Positions 52,572 to 62,370 of a stretch of 64,000 bases of DNA are shown piece after piece. Made by a program: the position numbers and the translations under genes. Every line of letters starts with the position of its first letter. The stretch's first letter is position 1. Under the pieces are notes generated by a model. The model was not told where the DNA came from, did not search any database, and saw only the letters and a program-made list of their open reading frames with translations. The DNA comes from Marinobacter sp. 1-4A. Its GTDB lineage: Bacteria > Pseudomonadota > Gammaproteobacteria > Pseudomonadales > Oleiphilaceae. The stretch is from positions 62,001 through 126,000 of the forward strand of contig NZ_VCGY01000008.1 in NCBI RefSeq assembly GCF_016597725.1, written 5' to 3'.

Positions 52572-53483
52572 TCAGCTCTCAAGCCAATCTGTTATGGCTG
52601 GATCGGTTATGAGCCGTTGCCAGAACCAGATTAATGCTTTGCCTTTGTCGTCGGCGTGCCGCGCCGCCTGAAGGGTGATGGGCTGTCTCGGCTCGCACAC
52701 CTGTTTTTCGATGAGTTGGCCGGATTCCAGTAGCTCTTTAACTCGGGCTCGTGGCAGCCAGCCTATCCCCAGACCTGCTTTTTGAATGGCAATTTTGTGG
52801 TCGATGTTGGTGCCGCTTAACGTTCGCTGTCGGTGAAATATACCGGCGTGGCCCGCAGGCAGCGAGCGGGATGAGTCTGCGGCAACCGCGGCTGGAAAGC
52901 GGCAAATGTCGTCTTCGGTCAGGGGGGTTTTGGCTTCTGCCAATGGGTGGTCAAAAGAAACAGCAAAAACGAAGTCCATAATGCCAAGTACATGGCTGGT
53001 GAAGTTTCCAGCAGGTTTGCTGATGTCGTCGGCACCAATAACGAGATCTACCCTGCGGCTTTGCAGAGCATCCCAGGTGCCGGCAAAAACTTCTTCGGTG
53101 ATTTGGATGTCGACCGGAACCCCCAGGGCATAGAAGTCCTTAATCGCCGGGAACAGGCACTCTGCTGGAAGCAGTGAGTTGAACCCAATGCGTAAACGCG
53201 TTTCCCAGCCTTGAGCGACTTGCCGGGTTGAGTGCGCAAGGTTTTCGGCTGCCTCAAGCAGCGTTCTGCCTTCTTCGAGCAGGTAACGGCCAGCGGGGGT
53301 GAGCACGGCTCGGTGCCCGCTCCGGTCAAACAGCATTACGTTAAGATCTTCTTCGAGCTTTTGCACTGTGTAGCTTATGGCCGATGGCACTCGGAATAGC
53401 TGGCCTGCTGCTCCGGCAAAACTGCCTTTTCGGTCGATGGCGTCTAGGACTCTTAGGGCATCTATGGTGATGGCTGTGGGCAT
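52572..53483 (-). CDS. LysR-family transcriptional regulator
   Basis: A 303-residue LysR regulator with the N-terminal helix-turn-helix (DALRVLDAIDRKGSFAGAAG) and a periplasmic-binding-type effector domain. I chose the ATG at 53483 (MPTAITIDALRV). The open frame extends 73 codons upstream only because it reads through palindrome copy 5, and that part has no protein character. It is divergent from the glutathionyl-hydroquinone reductase gene, which is its likely target. Confidence 0.88.
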   Translation of the reverse strand: MPTAITIDALRVLDAIDRKGSFAGAAGQLFRVPSAISYTVQKLEEDLNVMLFDRSGHRAVLTPAGRYLLEEGRTLLEAAENLAHSTRQVAQGWETRLRIGFNSLLPAECLFPAIKDFYALGVPVDIQITEEVFAGTWDALQSRRVDLVIGADDISKPAGNFTSHVLGIMDFVFAVSFDHPLAEAKTPLTEDDICRFPAAVAADSSRSLPAGHAGIFHRQRTLSGTNIDHKIAIQKAGLGIGWLPRARVKELLESGQLIEKQVCEPRQPITLQAARHADDKGKALIWFWQRLITDPAITDWLES

Positions 53484-53569
53484 GTTCGAATTATCTGAGG
53501 TTGTTGGCCAGAATTGGTTGCTTGAGAGTGTAGCAGTTGGGCCGCTATCCTTCTTTACATGTGGCGTTC

Positions 53570-53678
53570 GCGTCTGTCGGGCAAGCCTCTCACAAACACG
53601 CCGTGAACCCGTCCTTGGGGGCTCGGCATTGCCATCCTTGGCAATGCACGGTTTGTGAGAGGCTTGCCCGACAGACGC
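53570..53678. repeat. Long palindromic element, copy 5 (class A)
   Basis: The 28-nt arms 53570-53597 and 53651-53678 pair at all 28 positions. The 53-nt apex begins ACGCCGTGAA and ends AATGCACG, with hairpins CCCGTCCTTGGG and GCCATCCTTGGC. The apex aligns with that of copy 2 without gaps, and the hairpin stems have changed on both sides together. It lies in a divergent promoter region, 86 bases from the LysR start and 67 bases from the reductase start. Confidence 0.92.
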
Positions 53679-53745
53679 CCGGTATCTGGTGCTGGCCTTC
53701 ATTGAGGTTGGTGCGTTAAGTCAGAGCTTTTAAGGAGTATTCAGT

Positions 53746-54729
53746 ATGGGTCTTCTTGTTGATGGAAAATGGCAGGATAAGTGGTACGACACCAGTAAAA
53801 CCGGCGGTAAATTCGAGCGTGAAGCAGCGCGGTTCCGCAATTGGGTAACGGCTGATGGTTCGCCGGGGCCTGACGGTGAAGGTGGTTTCAAGGCTGAATC
53901 CGGGCGTTATCACTTGTATGTGTCTCTGGCTTGTCCCTGGGCGCACCGCACGCTGATCTTCCGGAAGCTGAAAGGCCTTGAGAAGCATATTTCCGTGTCC
54001 GTAGTGCACCCGGATATGGTTGAGAACGGCTGGGAATTCCGGCCGGATGACAGCGCCCATAAAGACGACCTGCATGATTTCCGCTTTATGCACCAGGTGT
54101 ATACCAAAGCTGCGCCTGATTACACCGGGCGAGTGACGGTTCCTGCTTTGTGGGACAAGCACCAGAACACCATAGCCAGCAACGAGTCGGCGGAGATTAT
54201 CCGCATGTTCAACTCGGCGTTTGATGGTCTTGAGGGTGTAAACACCGACCTGGATTTCTACCCGGAAGCGCTGCGGGCCGACATTGATGCAGTGAATGAG
54301 CGGGTCTACGACACGGTTAACAACGGCGTGTACAAGGCAGGTTTTGCCACGGCTCAGGATCAGTATGAGAAAGCCTATGCCGAGTTGTTCGAATCGCTGG
54401 ACTGGCTGGAAGACAAGCTGGCGAAGCAGCGTTATCTGACCGGAAGTACACTAACAGAAGCGGATTGGCGCTTGTTCACAACGCTGGTTCGGTTTGATGC
54501 GGTCTACTACAGCCACTTCAAGTGCAATCGCCAGCGCATTAGCGATTTTCCAGCGCTTTCAGGGTATCTGAGAGAACTGTATCAGGTGCCTGGTGTGGCT
54601 GATACTGTGGATATTCGCCAGATTAAGCAGCACTACTATGTGAGTCAGCGTACCATCAACCCTACGCAGGTAGTACCGGTGGGACCGCAGCTGGATTTCA
54701 CCGCTCCCCACGGGCGCGATGGCCTTTAA
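53746..54729 (+). CDS. Glutathionyl-hydroquinone reductase (YqjG/Xi-class glutathione transferase)
   Basis: Reduces glutathionyl-hydroquinones using glutathione. The catalytic Cys is in ACPWAHRTLIFR, the hallmark of this class. The N-terminal thioredoxin-like domain and C-terminal helical domain are complete, with TGSTLTEADWRLFTTLVRFD typical of the latter. The length of 327 residues is normal. It is divergent from a LysR regulator. AAGGAG lies upstream of the ATG. Confidence 0.92.
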   Translation: MGLLVDGKWQDKWYDTSKTGGKFEREAARFRNWVTADGSPGPDGEGGFKAESGRYHLYVSLACPWAHRTLIFRKLKGLEKHISVSVVHPDMVENGWEFRPDDSAHKDDLHDFRFMHQVYTKAAPDYTGRVTVPALWDKHQNTIASNESAEIIRMFNSAFDGLEGVNTDLDFYPEALRADIDAVNERVYDTVNNGVYKAGFATAQDQYEKAYAELFESLDWLEDKLAKQRYLTGSTLTEADWRLFTTLVRFDAVYYSHFKCNRQRISDFPALSGYLRELYQVPGVADTVDIRQIKQHYYVSQRTINPTQVVPVGPQLDFTAPHGRDGL

Positions 54730-54752
54730 CCCGTTTTGCTTTGGAAGGTTTT

Positions 54753-55721
54753 TTAGCTGACTCGCGCCACGGCGACCTGAGTCAGCAGTTCCAGAGCCTC
54801 TTTATGGGGCGAGGCCGGGAGTGCGTTTAGGGTATCCGAGGCTTTTGCAGCTTCGATTCTGGCGCGCTCCATGGTGTACTCCAGCGCCCCGGAAGCATTA
54901 ACAAGATCGAGAACCTTTGGTAGATCATCCAGCCCGCCTTTGCGAATGGCCTGACGTATGAGCTGGCGGCCTTCGTCGCTGCTGTTTGCCATGGCGTGGA
55001 TTAGGGGCAGGGTGGTTTTGCCCTCAGCCAAGTCGTCGCCCACGTTCTTGCCCATGGCTTCGGCGTCGCCGCGATAATCCAGAACATCATCCACTAGCTG
55101 GAACGCCAGCCCCAGATGTTTACCGTAGTTTTTCAACGCCTGTTTCTGCGTGTCGCTCGCGTTAGCGAGGATAGCGCCGGAATGGGATGCCGCTTCGAAC
55201 AACATAGCCGTTTTATTATGGATCACGGTCATGTATTGCTCTTCCGTAAGGTCCGGGTTTTTCACGTTCATCAACTGCATAACTTCGCCCTGAGCGATAA
55301 CGGCTGTCGCGTGGGACAAAATCTCCATGATAGGAAGGCTTTTAAGCTCCACCATCATCTCGAATGCACGGGCGTAGAGGAAATCACCTACGAGTACGCT
55401 AGGCGCATTGCCCCAATTGGCGTTCGCTGTGCTCCGGCCCCGGCGCATATCCGATGTATCCACCACATCGTCGTGGAGCAGGGTGGCGGTATGGAGAAAT
55501 TCAATGACAGCAGCCAACTTCAGGTGTTCATTTTCGCGATAACCTGACGCCCGGCTGGAAAGCAAAACCAGTAATGGTCTCAGGCGCTTACCGCCACTTT
55601 CGATGATGTGCTGGGCTATTTTCTCTACCAAAGGGACGTCCGAAGAAAGCCGTTGGATAATCAGGTCATTAACGCGGCTGAAGTCATCCGCCACGGTGTC
55701 GTAAATGCGCTGGGCTGTCAT
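54753..55721 (-). CDS. ispB: Octaprenyl/polyprenyl diphosphate synthase
   Basis: Makes the isoprenoid side chain of ubiquinone. The first aspartate-rich motif is LLHDDVVDTSDMRRG and the second is LVDDVLDYRGD. The length from the ATG at 55721 (MTAQRIYDTV) is 322 residues, as in the family; the longer open frame upstream lacks similarity. It is divergent from rplU-rpmA, a conserved arrangement. Confidence 0.94.
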   Translation of the reverse strand: MTAQRIYDTVADDFSRVNDLIIQRLSSDVPLVEKIAQHIIESGGKRLRPLLVLLSSRASGYRENEHLKLAAVIEFLHTATLLHDDVVDTSDMRRGRSTANANWGNAPSVLVGDFLYARAFEMMVELKSLPIMEILSHATAVIAQGEVMQLMNVKNPDLTEEQYMTVIHNKTAMLFEAASHSGAILANASDTQKQALKNYGKHLGLAFQLVDDVLDYRGDAEAMGKNVGDDLAEGKTTLPLIHAMANSSDEGRQLIRQAIRKGGLDDLPKVLDLVNASGALEYTMERARIEAAKASDTLNALPASPHKEALELLTQVAVARVS

Positions 55722-55832
55722 GCGGCTTGTGGATCCCTTGCTGGTGTTGAAGTTTTGTGGCTGTCTGACGCACTGATAATACAGGCAGGACGCGGCAATG
55801 CTAGGTATTGCTGCGGTTAGTGTCAACTTGGC

Positions 55833-55861
55833 TTGTATTGCCGGGCGCCTTTTCGTACAAT
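55833..55861 (+). promoter_or_regulatory. Candidate promoter of rplU-rpmA
   Basis: TTGTAT at 55833-55838 and TACAAT at 55856-55861 are 17 bases apart. They lie 110 bases upstream of the rplU start, in the divergent gap with ispB. Confidence 0.45.
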
Positions 55862-55970
55862 CACGCGCCCAACTCATCCCAACCTGCGCTCCCTGTTATA
55901 GGGTTGCCAAAGCGCTTCCCTTAGAATCAGGCGGATAAGAGCAGGGATGGGTCAATCGCGGAGAAAGTTA

Positions 55971-56282
55971 ATGTACGCAGTTATTGTTAGCGGTGGTAAA
56001 CAGCACCGAGTTAAAGAAGGCGAAACTCTGAAGCTTGAAAAGCTGGAAGTGGAAACTGGCGGCAACGTCGAGTTTGACCGCGTTCTGCTAATCGCCGATG
56101 GCGACAATTTCAAAGTTGGCGCGCCGGTAGTTGATGGTGCCAAAGTGACTGCAGAAGTGGTTAGCCACGGCCGTCACGACAAGATCAATATCATCAAGTT
56201 CCGTCGTCGTAAGCACTCAATGAAGCGTCAGGGCCACCGTCAGTGGTTTACTGAAGTCAAGATCACGGGTATTCAGGGCTAA
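55971..56282 (+). CDS. rplU: 50S ribosomal protein L21
   Basis: A 103-residue L21 starting [14 protein letters not shown] and containing [20 protein letters not shown] stands seven bases before the ATG at 55971. rpmA follows after 37 bases, the usual pair. Confidence 0.97.
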   Translation: MYAVIVSGGKQHRVKEGETLKLEKLEVETGGNVEFDRVLLIADGDNFKVGAPVVDGAKVTAEVVSHGRHDKINIIKFRRRKHSMKRQGHRQWFTEVKITGIQG

Positions 56283-56319
56283 GCCCTCGAAAAAAAAACC
56301 TTAAATTAGGAGGCTTGTC

Positions 56320-56583
56320 ATGGCTCACAAAAAAGCAGCAGGTAGTACCCGTAACGGTCGCGATTCCGAGTCGAAACGACTTGGTGTTAAGCGCTACGGC
56401 GGCGAAGCAGTTTCTGCAGGCAGCATTATCGTTCGTCAGCGCGGAACCCGTTTCCATGCAGGCACCAATGTTGGCCTGGGCAAAGACCACACGCTGTTTG
56501 CGAAAGCAGACGGTCAGGTTGTGTTCGAAGTGAAAGGTCCACAGAACCGCAAGTTTGTAAGCATCGTTCCAACTGCTGCCTAA
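56320..56583 (+). CDS. rpmA: 50S ribosomal protein L27
   Basis: An 87-residue L27 starting [16 protein letters not shown], with the flexible N-terminus that reaches the peptidyl transferase centre. AGGAGG precedes it. A terminator follows before obgE. Confidence 0.97.
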   Translation: MAHKKAAGSTRNGRDSESKRLGVKRYGGEAVSAGSIIVRQRGTRFHAGTNVGLGKDHTLFAKADGQVVFEVKGPQNRKFVSIVPTAA

Positions 56584-56606
56584 GCAGCGGCGATCCGGTT
56601 CTGTTG

Positions 56607-56643
56607 AGCCCCGCAAAGCTTCCATGAGGCTGCGGGGCTTTTT
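56607..56643 (+). terminator. Intrinsic terminator after rpmA
   Basis: AGCCCCGCA pairs with TGCGGGGCT across a 15-base loop, followed by TTTTT. Confidence 0.88.
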
Positions 56644-56671
56644 AGTTTATGCGCTACGCGCAAAGGGTTGA

Positions 56672-57871
<1,200 letters not shown>

Positions 57872-57937
57872 GTTTCGGTGCTTTTATCAGTACCTCCTGA
57901 GTTATCCCGTTAGTTCGAAAGAGACAAAGCCCAAATC

Positions 57938-59062
57938 ATGACGCAACGCACCCAGCTGAGCCGGGCCCGCCGCCTGGTGGTGAAAATTGGAAGTGCCCTC
58001 CTAACCAACGATGGCCGTGGCCTGGATGTGGATGCGTTAGCGCTTTGGGTGGATCAGATGGCGGCGCTGGTCAAAGAAGGTGTTGAACTGGTTGTGGTTT
58101 CGTCCGGTTCGGTGGCAGAGGGTATGAGCCGGCTGGGCTGGAAAAGCCGCCCGGAGCAATTGCATGAGCTGCAAGCCGCCGCCGCCGTGGGCCAGATGGG
58201 TTTGGTTCAAACTTGGGAAGCGCAGTTCAAGCGCCATGGTATCCATACGGCGCAGATTCTTCTCACCCACGACGACTTGTCTGATCGAAAGCGGTACTTG
58301 AACGGCCGCAGCACACTCCGGGCTTTGTTGGATTTTGGAGTGGTACCTATTGTAAACGAGAATGATACGGTGGTTACCGACGAGATTCGGTTTGGTGATA
58401 ACGATACCTTGGGTGCTCTGGTTACCAATGTGGTTGAGGCTGATGGTTTGATTATCCTCACCGATCAGTTGGGTTTGTTTGATAAAGATCCGCGCAAAAA
58501 TCCGGACGCCAATCTAATAACGGAGCGCTTTGCTGGCGATCGTGATCTGGATGCTATGGCGGGAGGTAGTGCTGGTGTGCTGGGCCGAGGTGGCATGCAA
58601 ACCAAGCTGCGGGCTGCGCGCTTGGCGGCAAGATCCGGTGCCTTTACCGTGATAGTCGGTGGACGCATCGACGGCGTGCTTGCCCGGTTGCGTCAGGGAG
58701 ATGTTGTGGGCACCTTATTGCTTCCGGAGCAGGGGCGCATTGCTGCGCGTAAGCAGTGGCTGGCTAGCCATCTGCAAACCCGAGGTAGGCTGACACTGGA
58801 TGATGGCGCGGTTAAAGTGCTTCGTCAGGGTGGGCGTAGCCTTTTGCCCGTTGGGGTAAAGGGTGTGATCGGCCAGTTCCGGCGAGGCGAGATGGTGTCT
58901 TGTGTTGGGCAAGATGGTGCAGAGGTTGCGCGAGGCTTGGTGAATTACGATGCGGATGAGGCTAGAGCGATAGCGGGGCTCTCGAGTAACAGTATCTCCC
59001 ACGTTCTAGGTTATATCTCCGATGAAGAGATGATTCATCGGGATAATATGGTCATCATCTAA
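57938..59062 (+). CDS. proB: Glutamate 5-kinase
   Basis: First step of proline synthesis. The amino acid kinase domain (about residues 1-260) has [10 protein letters not shown] and [17 protein letters not shown]. The C-terminal PUA domain ends [20 protein letters not shown]. The length of 374 residues is normal. A terminator follows; proA is not in the window. Confidence 0.95.
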   Translation: MTQRTQLSRARRLVVKIGSALLTNDGRGLDVDALALWVDQMAALVKEGVELVVVSSGSVAEGMSRLGWKSRPEQLHELQAAAAVGQMGLVQTWEAQFKRHGIHTAQILLTHDDLSDRKRYLNGRSTLRALLDFGVVPIVNENDTVVTDEIRFGDNDTLGALVTNVVEADGLIILTDQLGLFDKDPRKNPDANLITERFAGDRDLDAMAGGSAGVLGRGGMQTKLRAARLAARSGAFTVIVGGRIDGVLARLRQGDVVGTLLLPEQGRIAARKQWLASHLQTRGRLTLDDGAVKVLRQGGRSLLPVGVKGVIGQFRRGEMVSCVGQDGAEVARGLVNYDADEARAIAGLSSNSISHVLGYISDEEMIHRDNMVII

Positions 59063-59063
59063 A

Positions 59064-59095
59064 ACAAAAAACCGGCGAATATGCCGGTTTTTTGT
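59064..59095. terminator. Bidirectional terminator between proB and rpsT
   Basis: AAAAAACCGGC and GCCGGTTTTTT form a stem with flanking A and T runs between the convergent proB and rpsT genes. Confidence 0.92.
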
Positions 59096-59127
59096 TTCTA
59101 AATAAGCGATTTCTAGTACAACGACTA

Positions 59128-59397
59128 TTATTCGCCCTTCAGCGCCTTGATCTTGGTGACCATGCGGCTCTTCTGGCGGGCTACCTTGTTCTTGGTAAAA
59201 ATGCCCTTGTTAACCATGCTGTCCATGATCGGTTGAGCGGCCTTGAAAGCAGCCTGAGCTTCTTCGTAGTTGCCGGACTCGATCTTGGCCTGAACTTTTT
59301 TCATGTAAGTGCGGGTCATGGAACGCAGGCTGGCGTTGTGCTTGCGGTTCTTCTCGTTCTGACGTGCGCGCTTTTTGGCTTGCGGGGTATTTGCCAC
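59128..59397 (-). CDS. rpsT: 30S ribosomal protein S20
   Basis: An 89-residue S20 starting with GTG (VANTPQAKKRARQNEKNRK) and having a fully helical basic sequence. GGAG lies seven bases upstream of the GTG at 59397. A weak start codon fits the family, since E. coli rpsT uses UUG and is autoregulated at translation. It is divergent from murJ, as in related genomes. Confidence 0.96.
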   Translation of the reverse strand: MANTPQAKKRARQNEKNRKHNASLRSMTRTYMKKVQAKIESGNYEEAQAAFKAAQPIMDSMVNKGIFTKNKVARQKSRMVTKIKALKGE

Positions 59398-59529
59398 CGT
59401 AAAACTCCTGAAAGTACTTAAATTCGTTACTGAATGATTCGTACGGAAACTCTGGACAAAATACCAGTCAGAGGCTTCCTGAAATCGCGGGCGCGCCCAT
59501 AACCAGCGCGTCGAAATAAATGACGCGGA

Positions 59530-59558
59530 ACTATGCCGCTCAATCCCCAAAAAGTCAA
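59530..59558 (-). promoter_or_regulatory. Candidate rpsT promoter and long leader
   Basis: On the minus strand TTGACT (59558-59553) and CATAGT (59535-59530) are 17 bases apart. They would give an mRNA leader of about 125 nt, space for translational autoregulation by S20. The rest of the 307-bp gap up to murJ (59398-59704) shows no other gene or repeat. Confidence 0.5.
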
Positions 59559-59704
59559 TACCAAACCCTGTCCAGCACACAGATAGTCACCGGGCACAAA
59601 GCCCTGTGTTAAACTCGCGGCTCGCCGGACGCGGGTATAGCAGGGAAGCAAGTAATTCCCGAGATGCCCGGCCGAAAGAGCGTGCAACATGGATACAAGC
59701 CCGC

Positions 59705-61285
59705 ATGTCATCGCAACCTGAAATACCACCTGAGAATAAACCGTCTATCAGAGCGCCAGGACTGCTTCGTTCGTCTGGCCTCGTGGGTAGTATGACCATG
59801 CTCTCCCGAGTGTTGGGGTTGATTCGGGATATGGTTATTGCGCGCTACTTCGGCGCAGGCGCCGGAGCAGATGCGTTCTTTGTTGCCTTCAAAATCCCAA
59901 ACTTTTTGCGTCGACTCTTTGCTGAAGGTGCCTTTTCTCAGGCTTTTGTGCCGGTCTTGTCATCCTATCGCCAGAATCACCCGGTCTCTGATGTAAAGCG
60001 TCTGGTGGACGCCGTTGCTGGCTCTTTGGGGTTGGTGCTGTTGGGTATTACGTTGGTCGCTATGCTGGGCGCGCCCTTGCTAACGGCGGTTTTTGCGCCT
60101 GGTTTTTTGGATGACGACGTCAAGTTCGGGCTGACGAGCGATATGCTGCGGATAACCTTCCCGTATTTGCTGATGATCTCGTTGACTGCGTTCGCTGGCG
60201 GCATCCTTAATAGTTACGACCGCTTTGCAGTACCCGCATTTACTCCGGTATTGCTCAATCTGGCCATGATAGCTGCCGCTATCTATCTCACGCCTTTGAT
60301 GAGTGAGCCGGTTATGGCTCTGGCTTGGGGGGTGTTTATTGCGGGCGCGTTGCAGCTGTTTTTCCAGTTGCCGTTTCTAATGCGTCTGGGCCTGATGCCT
60401 CGGCCCCGGGTTGATTATCGGCACGAGGGCGTCAGCCGTATTCTTAAGCTGATGATGCCAGCCCTATTTGGCGTGTCGGTCAGTCAAATCAACCTCTTGC
60501 TGGATACTGTGTTGGCGTCTTTCCTCCAAACCGGCAGCGTATCCTGGTTATATTATTCCGACCGGCTTTCTGAGTTACCTTTGGGGGTGTTTGGAATTGC
60601 CATCGCAACGGTTATTTTGCCCAGCCTGTCTCGCAAGCACGCGGCGGACTCCCGTGAGCAGTTTGCGGCCACGCTGGATTGGGCTGTTCGAGCGGTATTG
60701 ATTATCGGGGTGCCTGCAGCACTTGCGCTGGCGCTCTTGGCAGAACCTTTGATTGCAACGCTGTTCCATTATGGTGAGGTCACCGATAGAGATGTGGCCA
60801 TGTCGGCCCAGAGCTTGCGGGCCTATTCCGCGGGGTTACTGGCCTTTATGGTTATCAAGGTGCTGGCACCTGGCTTTTTTGCCCGTCAAGATACTCGCAC
60901 TCCGGTAAAAATCGGGATCATCGCCATGGTGGCGAACATGATCTTCAATTTGGCGCTTATTGTGCCACTGGCCCACGCCGGTCTGGCGTTGGCTACATCG
61001 CTGTCGGCTTGGCTTAACGCAATGTTGCTCTGGCGCGGGCTCAAGCGGCAGGGCGCTTGGAAAAGCCAGCCCGGCTGGGGGAAGTATTTGTTGCAGCTTG
61101 GCTTGGCTAACGCCGCCATGGTGGTCGTTATCATCTGGCTGAACTATCCCGTTATGCGTTGGCTGTCGGCGGATGGAATCGAACGCTCTCTGTATATGGG
61201 TGTGATGGTTGTGGCGAGTGCTAGTGCCTACTTCATCGTTCTGGGGCTGACCGGGGTGCGGGTAAGACATTTCCGCCAGAGGTAA
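59705..61285 (+). CDS. murJ: Lipid II flippase MurJ
   Basis: MOP-superfamily membrane protein that flips lipid II across the inner membrane. It has about 14 hydrophobic segments. The family N-terminus is LVGSMTMLSRVLGLIRDMVIARYFGAG-type, with the conserved Arg residues in SRVLGLIRD. The length from the ATG at 59705 is 526 residues. The frame is open upstream to 59606 but without similarity, and no strong ribosome binding site decides the start. The murJ-ribF-ileS order is widely conserved. Confidence 0.94.
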   Translation: MSSQPEIPPENKPSIRAPGLLRSSGLVGSMTMLSRVLGLIRDMVIARYFGAGAGADAFFVAFKIPNFLRRLFAEGAFSQAFVPVLSSYRQNHPVSDVKRLVDAVAGSLGLVLLGITLVAMLGAPLLTAVFAPGFLDDDVKFGLTSDMLRITFPYLLMISLTAFAGGILNSYDRFAVPAFTPVLLNLAMIAAAIYLTPLMSEPVMALAWGVFIAGALQLFFQLPFLMRLGLMPRPRVDYRHEGVSRILKLMMPALFGVSVSQINLLLDTVLASFLQTGSVSWLYYSDRLSELPLGVFGIAIATVILPSLSRKHAADSREQFAATLDWAVRAVLIIGVPAALALALLAEPLIATLFHYGEVTDRDVAMSAQSLRAYSAGLLAFMVIKVLAPGFFARQDTRTPVKIGIIAMVANMIFNLALIVPLAHAGLALATSLSAWLNAMLLWRGLKRQGAWKSQPGWGKYLLQLGLANAAMVVVIIWLNYPVMRWLSADGIERSLYMGVMVVASASAYFIVLGLTGVRVRHFRQR

Positions 61286-61369
61286 GGTATAATCGCGCGC
61301 TTTCTCACCAGCGTCTTGCATACTCAATCAAGCGTTGAAAGCCAACTGGCAAATGAAGGTTCGCATTGC

Positions 61370-62347
61370 ATGCGTCTGATCCGGGGCCTGACCAACCTGA
61401 AAATGCTCTCCAGACAGGTGAATTCACCGCTGGCTAATGGCTGTGTTGCCACTATAGGCAACTTTGATGGCGTTCATCTGGGCCATCAAACCATTATCGA
61501 ACAGGTCAAAAACAAGGCCAGTGCTTTGGGATTGCCGTCAGTGGTCATGGTTTTCGAGCCCCAGCCCAGAGAGTTTTTTCAGGGCATGGAGGCGCCGCCA
61601 AGGTTGATGGGGTTTCGGCAAAAGTTCGAAGCCCTCATGGCGGCCGGTATTGATATTGTGCTTTGCCTAAAGTTTGACGGAACCTTCCGCAGTTATTCCG
61701 GAATGGGTTTTATCGATAACGTCCTTATTGACGGGCTTGCGGTGCGTCATCTTGTCGTTGGTGACGACTTCCGCTTTGGCTGCGATAGAGCTGGCGACTT
61801 TGCGTTACTTGAAAAGGTAGGCAAGAGCGCCGGCTTTTCAGTTGAGAACACTCGCACAGTTACTGTTGCGGGTGAGCGTATTAGTAGCACCAGAATCCGT
61901 AACCTGTTGTCGGATAGTAAGCTGGCCCAAGCCGAGTCTCTACTTGGGCGCCCCTACCATATTCGCGGACGAGTGGTTTATGGTCGCCAGTTGGGGCGCC
62001 GCATTGGATCGCCCACCGCCAATATTCTGCTCGATAAAATGCCAGCTCTGCGGGGCGTGTATGTTGTCGGCGTTACACTTGAAGGCGGAGTAAAGCAGGA
62101 CGGCATTGCCAACATTGGCTTGCGTCCAACGGTGGATGGCAAGCAACCCGCGCTAGAGGTGCACCTGTTTGACTTTACTGGCACACTTTACGGCCAGCGA
62201 ATTGACGTTGTATTCCGCCACGGCCTGCGGGATGAAGAAAAGTTTGAATCCATCGATGCGCTCAAGGCGCAGATAGCCCGAGATTTCGATGCAGCCAGAG
62301 CCTGGCTGGCCGAGCACTCCGGACACAGAAACACTGACCCAAACTGA
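61370..62347 (+). CDS. ribF: Bifunctional riboflavin kinase/FAD synthetase
   Basis: Makes FMN and FAD. The N-terminal nucleotidyltransferase has [11 protein letters not shown], and the C-terminal kinase has [20 protein letters not shown]. The length is 325 residues from the ATG at 61370 ([11 protein letters not shown]). ileS starts 23 bases after its stop, so the genes are co-transcribed. Confidence 0.95.
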   Translation: MRLIRGLTNLKMLSRQVNSPLANGCVATIGNFDGVHLGHQTIIEQVKNKASALGLPSVVMVFEPQPREFFQGMEAPPRLMGFRQKFEALMAAGIDIVLCLKFDGTFRSYSGMGFIDNVLIDGLAVRHLVVGDDFRFGCDRAGDFALLEKVGKSAGFSVENTRTVTVAGERISSTRIRNLLSDSKLAQAESLLGRPYHIRGRVVYGRQLGRRIGSPTANILLDKMPALRGVYVVGVTLEGGVKQDGIANIGLRPTVDGKQPALEVHLFDFTGTLYGQRIDVVFRHGLRDEEKFESIDALKAQIARDFDAARAWLAEHSGHRNTDPN

Positions 62348-62370
62348 CCAAAAGAGTACGCACACAAACC

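Noticed and set aside
53484..53702. A 73-codon N-terminal extension of the LysR regulator
   Set aside because: It reads through palindrome copy 5 and has no similarity to LysR proteins, which start at the helix-turn-helix.
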